The position numbers and the translations under genes were made by a program. This document shows, in pieces, positions 53,521 through 61,142 of a stretch of DNA of 64,000 nucleotides; the stretch's first letter is position 1; each line of letters starts with the position of its first letter. The notes beneath the pieces are model-generated. The model was given only the letters and a program-made list of their open reading frames with translations. It had not been told where the DNA came from and made no database searches. This DNA comes from Pseudomonas costantinii. Lineage in GTDB: Bacteria; Pseudomonadota; Gammaproteobacteria; Pseudomonadales; Pseudomonadaceae. The DNA lies in NCBI RefSeq assembly GCF_001870435.1, contig NZ_MDDR01000057.1, forward strand, positions 62,001 through 126,000, written 5' to 3'.

Positions 53521-54075
53521 ATGGCCACATTCACCAAGACCGCAGCCCTGCTGGCCTTTGCGCTCACCGCCGGCAGCGTGTTCGCAGCAACCCAGCCAAC
53601 CACACAGACCATCTCGACCCTGGGCGGCAAGTTCACCTTCAGCTTGCCCAAGGCCTATACCGCCGACGCCCTGCCATCCGGCAAAGTCGAGGACGGCACC
53701 GCCGATACTCAAGGCACCCTGTACGCCAACTCGACCACAAAAAGTGTGGTGATCGTCGCTGAAACCGTGCGCAACGATGGGGCGACTATCAAGGACAATG
53801 ACCCGCAATTCCTCGATGGCGCCGTGGCTGACTTCGTCAAGGACCAGAGCGCCGCACTGCCCGATTTCAAGAAGCAAGGTGAGAAGAAACTGACCTTCAA
53901 GGGCCTCGGCCTGCGCCAAGTCGACAGCACCGCCACCCAGGGCGGCGGCAAAACCTTGAACTCCACGTTCCTGGGCGGTTCCGGTAATCACTTGCTGGTA
54001 ATCCAGGCGATTTCACGGGGAGATGATGTGAAGGGGCATGCAGAGTTGGTGAAACAGATTGCCGGCGGCAAGTAA
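53521..54075 (+). CDS. Conserved secreted protein of unknown function
   Basis: A 184-residue protein with a signal peptide (MATFTKTAALLAFALTAGSVFA). The mature part has FTFSLPKAYTADALPSG and GKTLNSTFLGGSGNHLLVIQ, with no cysteines and no metal-binding pattern that I recognise. It looks like a small soluble periplasmic or lipoprotein-like domain; a lipobox is absent. The ATG at 53521 follows CTGGAGCGCTTC. It lies 72 bases after the antiporter gene and could be in the same transcript. I do not recognise a function. Confidence 0.75.
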   Translation: MATFTKTAALLAFALTAGSVFAATQPTTQTISTLGGKFTFSLPKAYTADALPSGKVEDGTADTQGTLYANSTTKSVVIVAETVRNDGATIKDNDPQFLDGAVADFVKDQSAALPDFKKQGEKKLTFKGLGLRQVDSTATQGGGKTLNSTFLGGSGNHLLVIQAISRGDDVKGHAELVKQIAGGK

Positions 54076-54163
54076 CCCGATTCGGGATCGGTGGCTAGTC
54101 TGCGCGCCTTTACTATCGAGTGCCTGAAACCCATAAAGACCACTGCTTAATCGCGGGCAAAAA

Positions 54164-54256
54164 AATGTGGGAGCAGGCTTGCCTGCGATTGCGGTGTATC
54201 AGTGCCAAACAGGTTGACTGATACTCCCTCATCGCGGGCAAGCCAGCTCCCACATT
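54164..54256. repeat. REPIN (two inverted REP sequences)
   Basis: AATGTGGGAGCAGGCTTGCC (from 54164) is mirrored by GGCAAGCCAGCTCCCACATT ending at 54256. Between them GTATCAGT (54196-54203) and ACTGATAC (54217-54224) form an inner hairpin. This is the REP doublet form dispersed by RAYT transposases in fluorescent pseudomonads; no RAYT gene is in the window. It sits between the convergent secreted-protein gene and mmsA. Confidence 0.85.
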
Positions 54257-54280
54257 GGGTCCTACAGCGTATCTAAGGCC

Positions 54281-55780
54281 CTACTTCGACACAGGCATCG
54301 CAAACTCCGCCCCCTGCTCGATGCTTTCCGACCAGCGCTGCATGATCGACTTCTGCTTGGTGTAGAAGCGCACACCTTCAGTGCCATAGGCATGCATGTC
54401 GCCAAACAAACTCTTCTTCCAGCCACCAAAACCATGCCAGGCCATCGGCACCGGAATCGGTACGTTGATGCCAACCATGCCCACTTCGATGCGCCGCGCG
54501 AACTCACGGGCGATGTTGCCGTCGCGGGTAAAGCAACTGACACCGTTGCCGAACTCGTGATCGTTGACCAGCTTCACCGCCTCGGCGAAATCATTCACCC
54601 GCACACAGGCCAGCACCGGGCCGAAGATCTCTTCGCGGTAGATGCTCATCTCTTTGGTCACGTGGTCGAACAAGGTAGCGCCCAACCAGAAGCCATTTTC
54701 CAGGCCTGCCTCGGTTGGCACGTAGTCACGCCCATCGAGTAGCAGCTGCGCGCCGGCTTGCACGCCTTGCTCGATGTAGCCGCTGATGCGCTCAAGCGCC
54801 GCTCGCGACACGATAGGGCCCATTTCGGCCTTCAAATCGCGACCATCGGTGATGCGTAATTCACGGGCGCGCTGACTCAAGGCCGCGATAACTTTGTCAC
54901 CCACGTCGCCCACCAGCACCGCCACCGAAATCGCCATGCAGCGCTCGCCGGCACTGCCGTAGGCCGCGCCCATCAACGCGTCGACAGTGCGATCGATGTC
55001 CGCGTCGGGCATCACCACCATGTGGTTTTTCGCACCACCCAGGCCTTGTACGCGCTTGCCGTTACGAGCACCGGTTTCGTAGATGTATTGGGCAATTGGC
55101 GTGGAACCGACGAAGCTTACGGCTTTGACGTCCGGGTGTTCGATCAACGCGTCCACCGACTCTTTGTCGCCCTGTACCACGTTGAACACGCCTTTGGGCA
55201 AGCCGGCTTCACGCAGCAACTCGGCCATGAACAGCGAGGCGCTCGGGTCGGTCGGGCTTGGCTTAAGGATAAAGGTGTTGCCCGCTGCGATGGCGATCGG
55301 GTACATCCACATCGGTACCATCACCGGAAAGTTGAACGGTGTGACGCCCGCAACCACGCCCAAGGGTTGGCGCATGGTCCAGTTGTCCATCCCACGTGAG
55401 ACCTGGTCGGAATGTTCGCCTTTGAGCAAGTTGGGGATGCCGCAGGCAAATTCGAGAATGTCGATACCACGATCAACTTCGCCCTGGGCATCGGTGAAGA
55501 CCTTGCCGTGTTCGGCGACGATGATGCGCGCCAGGTCGTCCTTGCGTTCACGCAACAGGTGCAGGTATTCGAACAGCACGCGAGCACGGCGAATCGGCGG
55601 AGTATCGGCCCACCCGGCGAAGGCGGCTTGCGCGGCGGCAACGGCTTCGAACACGGTCTGGCGGCTAGCCAGCGCAACGCGCCCGGTGATTTCGCCGGTG
55701 GCCGGGTTGTAAACGTCCTGATAGCGATCATCGCGCGACACGCGTTGGTCGTTGATGTAGTGCTCGATTGTTGTTGTCAT
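54281..55780 (-). CDS. mmsA: Methylmalonate-semialdehyde dehydrogenase (CoA-acylating)
   Basis: A 499-residue aldehyde dehydrogenase. The motifs FVGSTPIAQYIYETGARNGK, GLGGAKNHMVVMPDADIDRT and the catalytic cysteine in GSAGERCMAISVAV are specific to the MmsA/IolA subfamily. It converts methylmalonate or malonate semialdehyde to propionyl- or acetyl-CoA in valine, inositol and beta-alanine breakdown. The ATG at 55780 (MTTTIEHYINDQRVS) has GGGATC upstream; the in-frame reading to 55927 is not needed. The usual partner mmsB is not adjacent. A LysR gene is divergent. Confidence 0.93.
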   Translation of the reverse strand: MTTTIEHYINDQRVSRDDRYQDVYNPATGEITGRVALASRQTVFEAVAAAQAAFAGWADTPPIRRARVLFEYLHLLRERKDDLARIIVAEHGKVFTDAQGEVDRGIDILEFACGIPNLLKGEHSDQVSRGMDNWTMRQPLGVVAGVTPFNFPVMVPMWMYPIAIAAGNTFILKPSPTDPSASLFMAELLREAGLPKGVFNVVQGDKESVDALIEHPDVKAVSFVGSTPIAQYIYETGARNGKRVQGLGGAKNHMVVMPDADIDRTVDALMGAAYGSAGERCMAISVAVLVGDVGDKVIAALSQRARELRITDGRDLKAEMGPIVSRAALERISGYIEQGVQAGAQLLLDGRDYVPTEAGLENGFWLGATLFDHVTKEMSIYREEIFGPVLACVRVNDFAEAVKLVNDHEFGNGVSCFTRDGNIAREFARRIEVGMVGINVPIPVPMAWHGFGGWKKSLFGDMHAYGTEGVRFYTKQKSIMQRWSESIEQGAEFAMPVSK

Positions 55781-55889
55781 GGCAGTAGATCCCAGGTGGG
55801 TAGCGTTGGAACACACGATAGGCTTTCGGTTTGTTCCAAACCAGAGCAGAATCAAGAACTGATTGTCCTCATATGCGAACAATAAACCC

Positions 55890-56867
55890 ATGGAAAAGGC
55901 TGAGATCGAGGGGCTTTGGACCCACATTCATTGGCTGTCGGTGCTGGAGGAACAAGGTACCTACACCGCAGCGGCTGCGCGCCTGGGTGTGAGCAAGTCC
56001 GCCGTCAGCCAGCGAATTTCCGACTTGGAGAAAGCTACCGGCACGCGACTGGTCACCCGCACCACACGCAGCGTTCGGCTGACCGACGCAGGGCTGTCAT
56101 TGACCCGGGAAGTGCGCAGCGCCTACGCACACATCGCCCGTAGTTTCTCGTCGGTGCGCGACTCTGCCGGGGAAATTCGCGGCCTGGTGCGTCTGACCGC
56201 GCCGGTGGCGTTTGCCCGACAACAGTTGGTGCCGCACCTGTCGGAATTCCTGCAGCAATACCCGCAGGTGCGCATCCAGCTGGATGTGTCGGATGCCTTG
56301 AGTTCGCTGGCGGCCGAGGGTTACGACCTGGCAGTGAGGCACGGCTTCCAAGTGCCGGAAACCCATGTAGCGTGGAAACTGTGCGACACCACCTCGGTGC
56401 TGGTCGCCACTCAGGACTACCTGCAACGCCATGGTGAGCCGCGCGAACCCGCAGACCTCACCACCCATAATTGCCTCTTCTACCCGCGCGGCACCGACCA
56501 GCCCGCGTGGACCTTTGAGCGTGGCACCAAGAAGGTAGAGCGCCTGACAGTGCCTATCGCCGGCAGCTTCGCCACCAACAACAGCGAAGCCCTGCGCGAT
56601 TCCGCGCTCAACCACCTGGGCATCGCCCTGCTCCCGGATTTCAGCGCTCATGCCGCGCTGGCCAACGGCAAGCTGGTACAAGTACTCAAAGACTGGACGC
56701 TCAAAGGGGCGTTTGCCGATGAAATTTACTTGATTCGGCCGTACTCGCCGCATGTGCCGAAGTCGGTGAGTGCGTTGGTGGGTTTCCTAAAGCAAAAGCT
56801 ATCAGGCGGGTTTCGCTTCACTGAGACGGGTGCCGCTCTGAAAGCAGGCGGTACGCCCTCTTTATGA
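55890..56867 (+). CDS. LysR-family transcriptional regulator
   Basis: A 325-residue regulator. The winged helix is WTHIHWLSVLEEQGTYTAAA with RLGVSKSAVSQRISDLEKAT, and the effector domain follows (RLTAPVAFARQQLVPHLSEF). It is divergent from mmsA across 109 bases and is its likely regulator. The ATG at 55890 begins MEKAEIEGLW; a TTG upstream at 55863 would add nine residues. Its 3' end overlaps the convergent monooxygenase gene by 6 bases. Confidence 0.85.
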   Translation: MEKAEIEGLWTHIHWLSVLEEQGTYTAAAARLGVSKSAVSQRISDLEKATGTRLVTRTTRSVRLTDAGLSLTREVRSAYAHIARSFSSVRDSAGEIRGLVRLTAPVAFARQQLVPHLSEFLQQYPQVRIQLDVSDALSSLAAEGYDLAVRHGFQVPETHVAWKLCDTTSVLVATQDYLQRHGEPREPADLTTHNCLFYPRGTDQPAWTFERGTKKVERLTVPIAGSFATNNSEALRDSALNHLGIALLPDFSAHAALANGKLVQVLKDWTLKGAFADEIYLIRPYSPHVPKSVSALVGFLKQKLSGGFRFTETGAALKAGGTPSL

Positions 56868-57167
56868 AGAACATACCGCACCCTCTAGAAGCAAAACGGT
56901 AGCGGGCCCGGCGCGAAAAGAAGGATTGTACTTGGCAGCCTCCACCATATGCGCTGCCACGTGGTGGGCATCCAACGCGTTTTTTGATACCCATTTTTCG
57001 ATCAAGACAAAACTGTCAGGGTTGCCGGCAACCGGATGTAAATCATATTGCAGACACCCGTGTTCGGCCCGGACCTGAGGGGCCAGCGTCTCAAACGCTG
57101 CTATCTGCTCCGAACCTTTGCCTGGCTGGGTATTGATAATGACGACAAGCCGCACTTCATCTGACAT
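56862..57167 (-). CDS. Antibiotic-biosynthesis-monooxygenase (ABM) fold protein, putative quinol monooxygenase
   Basis: A 101-residue protein of the ABM/YgiN family: EVRLVVIINTQPGKGSEQIA, RAEHGCLQYDLHPVAGNPDS and FVLIEKWVSKNALDAHHVA with the conserved EKW and HH residues. These small dimeric enzymes oxidise quinols or aldehydes without cofactor, though many members are uncharacterised. The ATG at 57167 (MSDEVRLVV) is used; the reading to 57248 is an unlikely extension. Confidence 0.82.
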   Translation of the reverse strand: MSDEVRLVVIINTQPGKGSEQIAAFETLAPQVRAEHGCLQYDLHPVAGNPDSFVLIEKWVSKNALDAHHVAAHMVEAAKYNPSFRAGPATVLLLEGAVCSS

Positions 57168-57358
57168 GAAAACACCGTTGCGTAGGCTGGATAAGGGACG
57201 AACACAGTACGTGACCAGGCAGCCTGGATGGAATGCCGGTAACCGCAAAAGTGGCCCCAGAAGGAAAAATACTTATTGGTGAGGTGCATCCACTTTGCTC
57301 CCTGGCTCGTAGATTCAATACCCTCACTCGGAGGGCATAAGAGCCAAGGAGATACATC

Positions 57359-57919
57359 ATGCACGCCCTTTACAAAAAAATTGCCGCTGCCGCATGCTTC
57401 GTGATTCTCTGCGCCACTGCCACACTAAGCTTCGCCGCCGATACTGTGATGGTGGGTGGCGCTGCGATGTACCCCAGCAAGACCATCGTAGAAAACGCAG
57501 TCAACTCCAAGGACCACACGACACTGGTTGCAGCAGTTAAAGCAGCCGGCCTGGTGGATACCCTCAACAGCAAAGGTCCATTCACCGTCTTTGCGCCTAC
57601 AAACGAGGCGTTTGCCAAGCTGCCGGCCGGTACTGTCGATACCCTTGTAAAGCCTGAGCACAAAGCCGATCTGACGAAAATTCTGACTTACCATGTTGTG
57701 GCCGGCACTCACACCTCTGCGCAACTGATGGCCGACGCCAAGAAAAACGGCGGTACTGTTGTGTTGAAAACCGTCCAAGGCGAATCACTGACCATCAAGC
57801 TGCATGACGGAAAACTGTGGGTAGTCGACGCCAAAGGCGGCAAAGCAAGTATCAGCATTGCGGATGTCATGCAGTCCAACGGCGTAATCCATGTTATTGA
57901 CACGGTGTTGATGCCTTAA
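57359..57919 (+). CDS. Fasciclin (FAS1)-domain secreted protein
   Basis: A 186-residue protein with a signal peptide (MHALYKKIAAAACFVILCAT, ending LSFA) and one FAS1 domain: the H1 box GPFTVFAPTNEAFAKLP, then LTYHVVAGTHTSAQL, and the H2 box NGVIHVIDTVLMP. FAS1 proteins act in cell adhesion or stress-related envelope functions. AAGGAGATACATC before the ATG is a strong ribosome-binding site. An AT-rich region begins just beyond it. Confidence 0.92.
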   Translation: MHALYKKIAAAACFVILCATATLSFAADTVMVGGAAMYPSKTIVENAVNSKDHTTLVAAVKAAGLVDTLNSKGPFTVFAPTNEAFAKLPAGTVDTLVKPEHKADLTKILTYHVVAGTHTSAQLMADAKKNGGTVVLKTVQGESLTIKLHDGKLWVVDAKGGKASISIADVMQSNGVIHVIDTVLMP

Positions 57920-57930
57920 TCGTCTTTTAA

Positions 57931-57959
57931 AGCCCGGCAGACGTCTGATCTGTCGGGCT
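57931..57959. terminator. Hairpin after the fasciclin gene
   Basis: AGCCCGGCAGA and TCTGTCGGGCT pair with one mismatch around CGTCTGA. The plus-strand T-run is weak, so termination is possible but not certain. Confidence 0.5.
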
Positions 57960-58492
57960 CTAAACCTGACTGTGTTGCGAAAACCGCCTGAAATAAATGG
58001 TTAAAAACATGCACAGCGCCTTGTACACCCTAGACAGGAACGAACGATTCATCAAGTTAATCCTGGCGATCCTTATCATAGTTAATTGATTGCAGATCAT
58101 CTCGACAGACTGCAACTAAGCGCAATCCGAGGCGGCGCCAAAATTACAAACACCATTACCGCCTAGAATTAATTTGAAGTATTCCGACACCTTACGATTT
58201 AAATTTCTCCAAAAACAATCACTCGCCAGACAACCGCACCCTCATAAAACCTGAACAAACACATTTAAAATGTACAACATTTATTTTTATTTAAGCCGAA
58301 AAATAAATCCCGTTTACCTTATTCTCAGAGCTATCAAATTAGCCATTCCAATTTTTCATATCAAAAAACAGCCAGCACGCGCTTGACTTCCAAAAGACAA
58401 CCCAATAGAAATATATCGAATCGCTTGTCTTTCGTTAGCTCACGACAAAATAAGCGACACAAGGATGTTTTAATCAAAAAGGGAGTTTTGAC
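57960..58492. other. AT-rich gene-free segment before the RraA-like gene
   Basis: About 530 bases with no recognisable gene on either strand. Composition drops sharply: 58261-58320 contains 14 G or C in 60 bases. It probably holds the promoter of the following three-gene cluster and looks foreign compared with the flanking GC-rich genes. Confidence 0.65.
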
Positions 58493-59188
58493 GTGGAAAC
58501 CAATTTCATTGAACTCATAAAATCTCACAAGATCAGTACCTCAACGTTTGCCGACATTATGGACGCCCAATGCATTGGAAGTGTTATTTGTCGAAGCATA
58601 AAATCAATGAACATTGAAGATCATTACTGTGTGGGAGAGGCCTACACTGTAGAGTGGGAGCGTGTCAGAAAGACCAGTAACATCTCCGCACCTCAACCCT
58701 CTACTTGGAGCCAGGTGAAAAACTTCCTGGTGCCAGAAATAAAAAATGCTGAGGGCCTGGTTTATGTTGCCGGCGGTGGTCGAATGATTAAAGAAGAGGC
58801 GCTCGCGGGTGGGTTAAGTTGTAGTTATTTCGCCAAGCTTGGGTTCGAAGGCGTCGTGCTGGGTGGTGCCGTACGCGACGTATCGGAAGTCAAGGCCCTG
58901 ACGATGCCAGTGCTCGCCACTAATTTTACCCCTGTGGACACTCAAGGCAGCTACCGGGTCAAATCCGTTGGTGAAAGCTGCATGATCGACGACTGTTCAG
59001 TAAAAACAAGAGATATTGTCATTTCCGATGCTAATGGGACAGTCATCCTGCCTTCCGAAAATTTGAAAGATATTTTTCACTTAGCATTAGAGATCGAACA
59101 GGTAGAAAGAGAGATTCTAGACGTCATCAAGGACAGGCATGACACACGAAGCTTGATCAAGCTTGTAGAAGAACGCAATCGGATTTAA
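58493..59188 (+). CDS. RraA-like protein (aldolase/decarboxylase family)
   Basis: A 231-residue protein of the RraA/HMG-aldolase family. The hallmark GVVLGGAVRDVSEV supplies the conserved Arg-Asp of the substrate/metal site; DIVISDANGTVILPSE is the second family motif. Known members are oxaloacetate decarboxylases, 4-hydroxy-4-methyl-2-oxoglutarate aldolases or RNase E inhibitors. The start is a GTG at 58493 with GGGAG upstream. The C-terminal helical tail (EQVEREILDVIKDRHDTRSL) resembles that of the enzymes. It is the first gene of a three-gene AT-rich cluster, with the BacA-like gene 33 bases downstream, so a metabolic rather than RNA role is likely. Confidence 0.78.
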   Translation: METNFIELIKSHKISTSTFADIMDAQCIGSVICRSIKSMNIEDHYCVGEAYTVEWERVRKTSNISAPQPSTWSQVKNFLVPEIKNAEGLVYVAGGGRMIKEEALAGGLSCSYFAKLGFEGVVLGGAVRDVSEVKALTMPVLATNFTPVDTQGSYRVKSVGESCMIDDCSVKTRDIVISDANGTVILPSENLKDIFHLALEIEQVEREILDVIKDRHDTRSLIKLVEERNRI

Positions 59189-59221
59189 ATCATTCGTCAT
59201 CCACACAAGGAAGAGTTGGGT

Positions 59222-59740
59222 ATGAATATATATACGCTAGGCCCTAGCGGGACAAATTGTGAAAAAGCCGCCACGCAGTATATGGAGAAGCAGCACTGGG
59301 GCGGTCAAATAGAGCTTCGTAAAACCTTGGAAGATGCCCTGGATGATCTGCTGAGCTCATCAAAACCTGGCGTCTTGATGGGGTGCATCGTATACCCACA
59401 ACTGCACGAGATAGTGTTTCGCCATCTCGACCGCTTACAGCTAGTCGACCACCATTTGATGAATACTCACGACATGGTTTTCGCCAATAACCAAAGTCAA
59501 ACCATTAACCGCATCGGATCCCATCCCGCCCCCACCAGTTTGCTGTCCCAGGTTGACGATTTCGGCATTTCTGCTGAACTCGTTCTATGCACATCAAATA
59601 GTGAGGCAGCCCTTCAGTGTGCTCAAGGAAGTATCGACGCTTGCATTACTACAATAGTGGCAGCACGCGCCAACAATCTGCATATCGCCAAGAACTTCGG
59701 CCCGGTACCCATGGGGTTCAGCATTCACCTGAAAATCTGA
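59222..59740 (+). CDS. Prephenate dehydratase-like protein resembling BacA
   Basis: A 172-residue protein with the opening NIYTLGPSGTNCEKAATQYM, the prephenate-dehydratase/BacA-type N-terminus. SHPAPTSLLSQVDDFGI and CTSNSEAALQCAQGSIDACI correspond to the second lobe. Dehydratases carry a catalytic Thr in a T-R-F motif near the end; here that position reads GPVPMGFSIHL, so the Thr is missing, as I recall it is in BacA, the non-aromatising prephenate decarboxylase of bacilysin synthesis. There is no ACT domain. The ATG at 59222 follows AAGGAAGAG. The protein may convert prephenate or a related keto acid without making an aromatic ring; this is inference from one family. Confidence 0.7.
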   Translation: MNIYTLGPSGTNCEKAATQYMEKQHWGGQIELRKTLEDALDDLLSSSKPGVLMGCIVYPQLHEIVFRHLDRLQLVDHHLMNTHDMVFANNQSQTINRIGSHPAPTSLLSQVDDFGISAELVLCTSNSEAALQCAQGSIDACITTIVAARANNLHIAKNFGPVPMGFSIHLKI

Positions 59741-59815
59741 TCGGCAATGCACTCACGCAACACCGTTTTTTATCGAACCATCCGTCTCTGGAACTTAATG
59801 GAGTAAGTGACCATC

Positions 59816-60181
59816 ATGGGCAAGATAACTATTCAAGAGTTGACAGAACACAACATCAACTCTGAAGGCACCGCGCGCGCGCGTTTCATTCACACCGAAC
59901 ACTGTACTATCGCATTCTGGTTCCTGGAAAAAGGCGCGATAATTCCGCGCCACCAACATGAACAAGAAGCCTGTCCGATCATTATCAAAGGTAAATTGAA
60001 GCTACTGGTCGACAATGTCCCCTATGTATTGACCGATGGTCAGTGTGCCATCGTTCAATCCAACGTCGCCCATGAGGCCATCGCCCTCGAGACATGCGAG
60101 ATACTTGAAGTCTATTCTCCAGTCCGAGAGGACTACAAGAAACTTGATTTCCGTAAAGTTGCTTGGGATGTAGTGCAATAG
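59816..60181 (+). CDS. Single-domain cupin protein
   Basis: A 121-residue cupin. Motif 1 is GAIIPRHQHEQEACPIIIKG with metal-binding histidines and glutamate; motif 2 includes QSNVAHEAIALE, and the end EILEVYSPVREDY is shared with KdgF-like cupins. It lies 75 bases after the BacA-like gene in the same orientation. The bacilysin pathway uses a two-domain cupin (BacB) to isomerise the BacA product, so a one-domain relative of that role is possible; a general sugar-acid-type cupin is the alternative. The ATG at 59816 is used; a GTG at 59807 is possible. Confidence 0.78.
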   Translation: MGKITIQELTEHNINSEGTARARFIHTEHCTIAFWFLEKGAIIPRHQHEQEACPIIIKGKLKLLVDNVPYVLTDGQCAIVQSNVAHEAIALETCEILEVYSPVREDYKKLDFRKVAWDVVQ

Positions 60182-60356
60182 ACAAGCAATGCGAAGATGT
60201 CGCTCACCTGTCAATACTGAGCGACATCAGCGCTTGAATGGCGGTCCCTACAATGATCTTCACCTCAAGCGGACTGACCATTGAGTATTGCTAATTTTCA
60301 TGCGTAACCACTCCATTGGTTTATTGATTTCCAGCATTTCCAGATGCAAAAAGCCC

Positions 60357-60375
60357 ACCGCAAGGCGGTTTTTTT
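60357..60375. terminator. Terminator between the cupin gene and DUF1737 gene
   Basis: ACCGC (60357-60361) and GCGGT (60365-60369) form a short stem followed by a run of T on the plus strand and preceded by A-rich sequence, so it could serve both convergent genes. Confidence 0.65.
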
Positions 60376-60389
60376 GAATATCAGCAGGC

Positions 60390-60578
60390 CTACTTGCCAG
60401 GGCTCCAAACGACAGCCTGTGCCACCACGACGTACTCGCCGTTGAATGTTGCAGCCGGCGAACCATAAAGCTGATAGCCCAGCGCAAGGGCTTCGGATAC
60501 TCGGTGACAGAAGGAGGCATCATCTTTGCCTGTCAGAATCCGATAGATTGGTAATCCTTCAGGAGGAGAATTCTGCAT
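60390..60578 (-). CDS. DUF1737-domain small protein
   Basis: A 62-residue protein: GLPIYRILTGKDDASFCHRV, then SEALALGYQLYGSPAATFNG and VVVAQAVVWSPGK. This is the typical whole-length DUF1737 pattern (tGxDDxxFCxRVxxAL...GYxLyGsP...F...vxAQavvW). Function is unknown. The ATG at 60578 has AGGTG upstream. It is convergent with the cupin gene and flanked by an integrase remnant, so it may belong to the same acquired segment. Confidence 0.7.
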   Translation of the reverse strand: MQNSPPEGLPIYRILTGKDDASFCHRVSEALALGYQLYGSPAATFNGEYVVVAQAVVWSPGK

Positions 60579-60639
60579 TGGAGCACCTACTAGAACAGTT
60601 AAAGAAAACTACTTGGCCATCTGGCAGCGCCTTCCGGCG

Positions 60640-60784
60640 CAAGAGACTTCAGCACCGAGAGGCAGATGCAAAAAGCACGGCGCGGGGCATTGGCGACGCA
60701 AGCCTGCTGCCAGGGCACAGCAAACAGGAAATCACCAAGCGTGTTTACAGGAGGATTGGCGCCACTGCGAAGCCGTCAAAATAG
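60640..60784 (+). pseudogene. Remnant of a tyrosine recombinase (phage integrase) C-terminus
   Basis: The frame ending at the stop at 60784 reads GDASLLPGHSKQEITKRVYR followed by RIGATAKPSK. This is the pattern of the integrase catalytic end: a histidine in the LLGH-like box and the nucleophile Tyr in T-x-x-V-Y-R-R, usually followed by a basic tail. No upstream catalytic Arg box or full domain remains, and the DUF1737 gene lies on the other strand just before it. The left boundary is approximate. It lies 116 bases from the 3' end of tRNA-Ser, where such enzymes integrate. Confidence 0.55.
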
Positions 60785-60864
60785 AAAAGTTATGGGACAC
60801 TTCCACAACAATTATGGAACGCCTGCCAAAAACCGCCTTTTCCTGCCCAAACCCCAAAAACACA

Positions 60865-60888
60865 AAAGCCCCGCTATTGCGGGGCTTT
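60865..60888 (-). terminator. Terminator of tRNA-Ser
   Basis: AAAGCCCCGC and GCGGGGCTTT form a perfect 10-bp stem around TATT. On the minus strand it follows the tRNA 3' end by 12 bases and continues into a T-run. Confidence 0.8.
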
Positions 60889-60899
60889 CGTTTGAATCT

Positions 60900-60990
60900 T
60901 GGCGGGAAACCAGGGATTCGAACCCTGGAGACGCTATTAACGTCCGCCGGTTTTCAAGACCGGTGCATTCAACCACTCTGCCAATTTCCC
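60900..60990 (-). tRNA. tRNA-Ser (anticodon UGA)
   Basis: A 91-base gene including the encoded CCA end (TGG at 60900-60902 on the plus strand). On the minus strand it starts GGGAAATTGGCAGAGTGG; the anticodon stem ACCGG closes a CTTGAAA loop with anticodon TGA. A long variable arm (GGACGTTAATAGCGTCT), as expected for tRNA-Ser, and the T-loop GGTTCGAATCC follow. The acceptor stem pairs GGGAAAT with GTTTCCC. It reads codon UCA (and UCG). Confidence 0.95.
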
Positions 60991-61004
60991 TTTTGCATCA
61001 CAGG

Positions 61005-61010
61005 ATTATA
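61005..61010 (-). promoter_or_regulatory. -10 box for tRNA-Ser
   Basis: TATAAT on the minus strand, 14 bases before the tRNA 5' end. A matching -35 is not clear. Confidence 0.45.
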
Positions 61011-61142
61011 GTAGCCCATCCTGTCTCAGCGGGCGCCATAATACCCGAATGAAACACACTGTCAAACTCTCGCCATCGCTTGTTACAGAGCGTCTGTTAT
61101 GATCTTTGCGACTGAACGTTTCAAAACTGAAGGAGTGTCGCC

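Noticed and set aside
60613..61052. Plus-strand frames of 128-132 residues across the tRNA region
   Set aside because: They run through the antisense of tRNA-Ser and its terminator; the similarity seen in databases for such frames comes from tRNA sequence.
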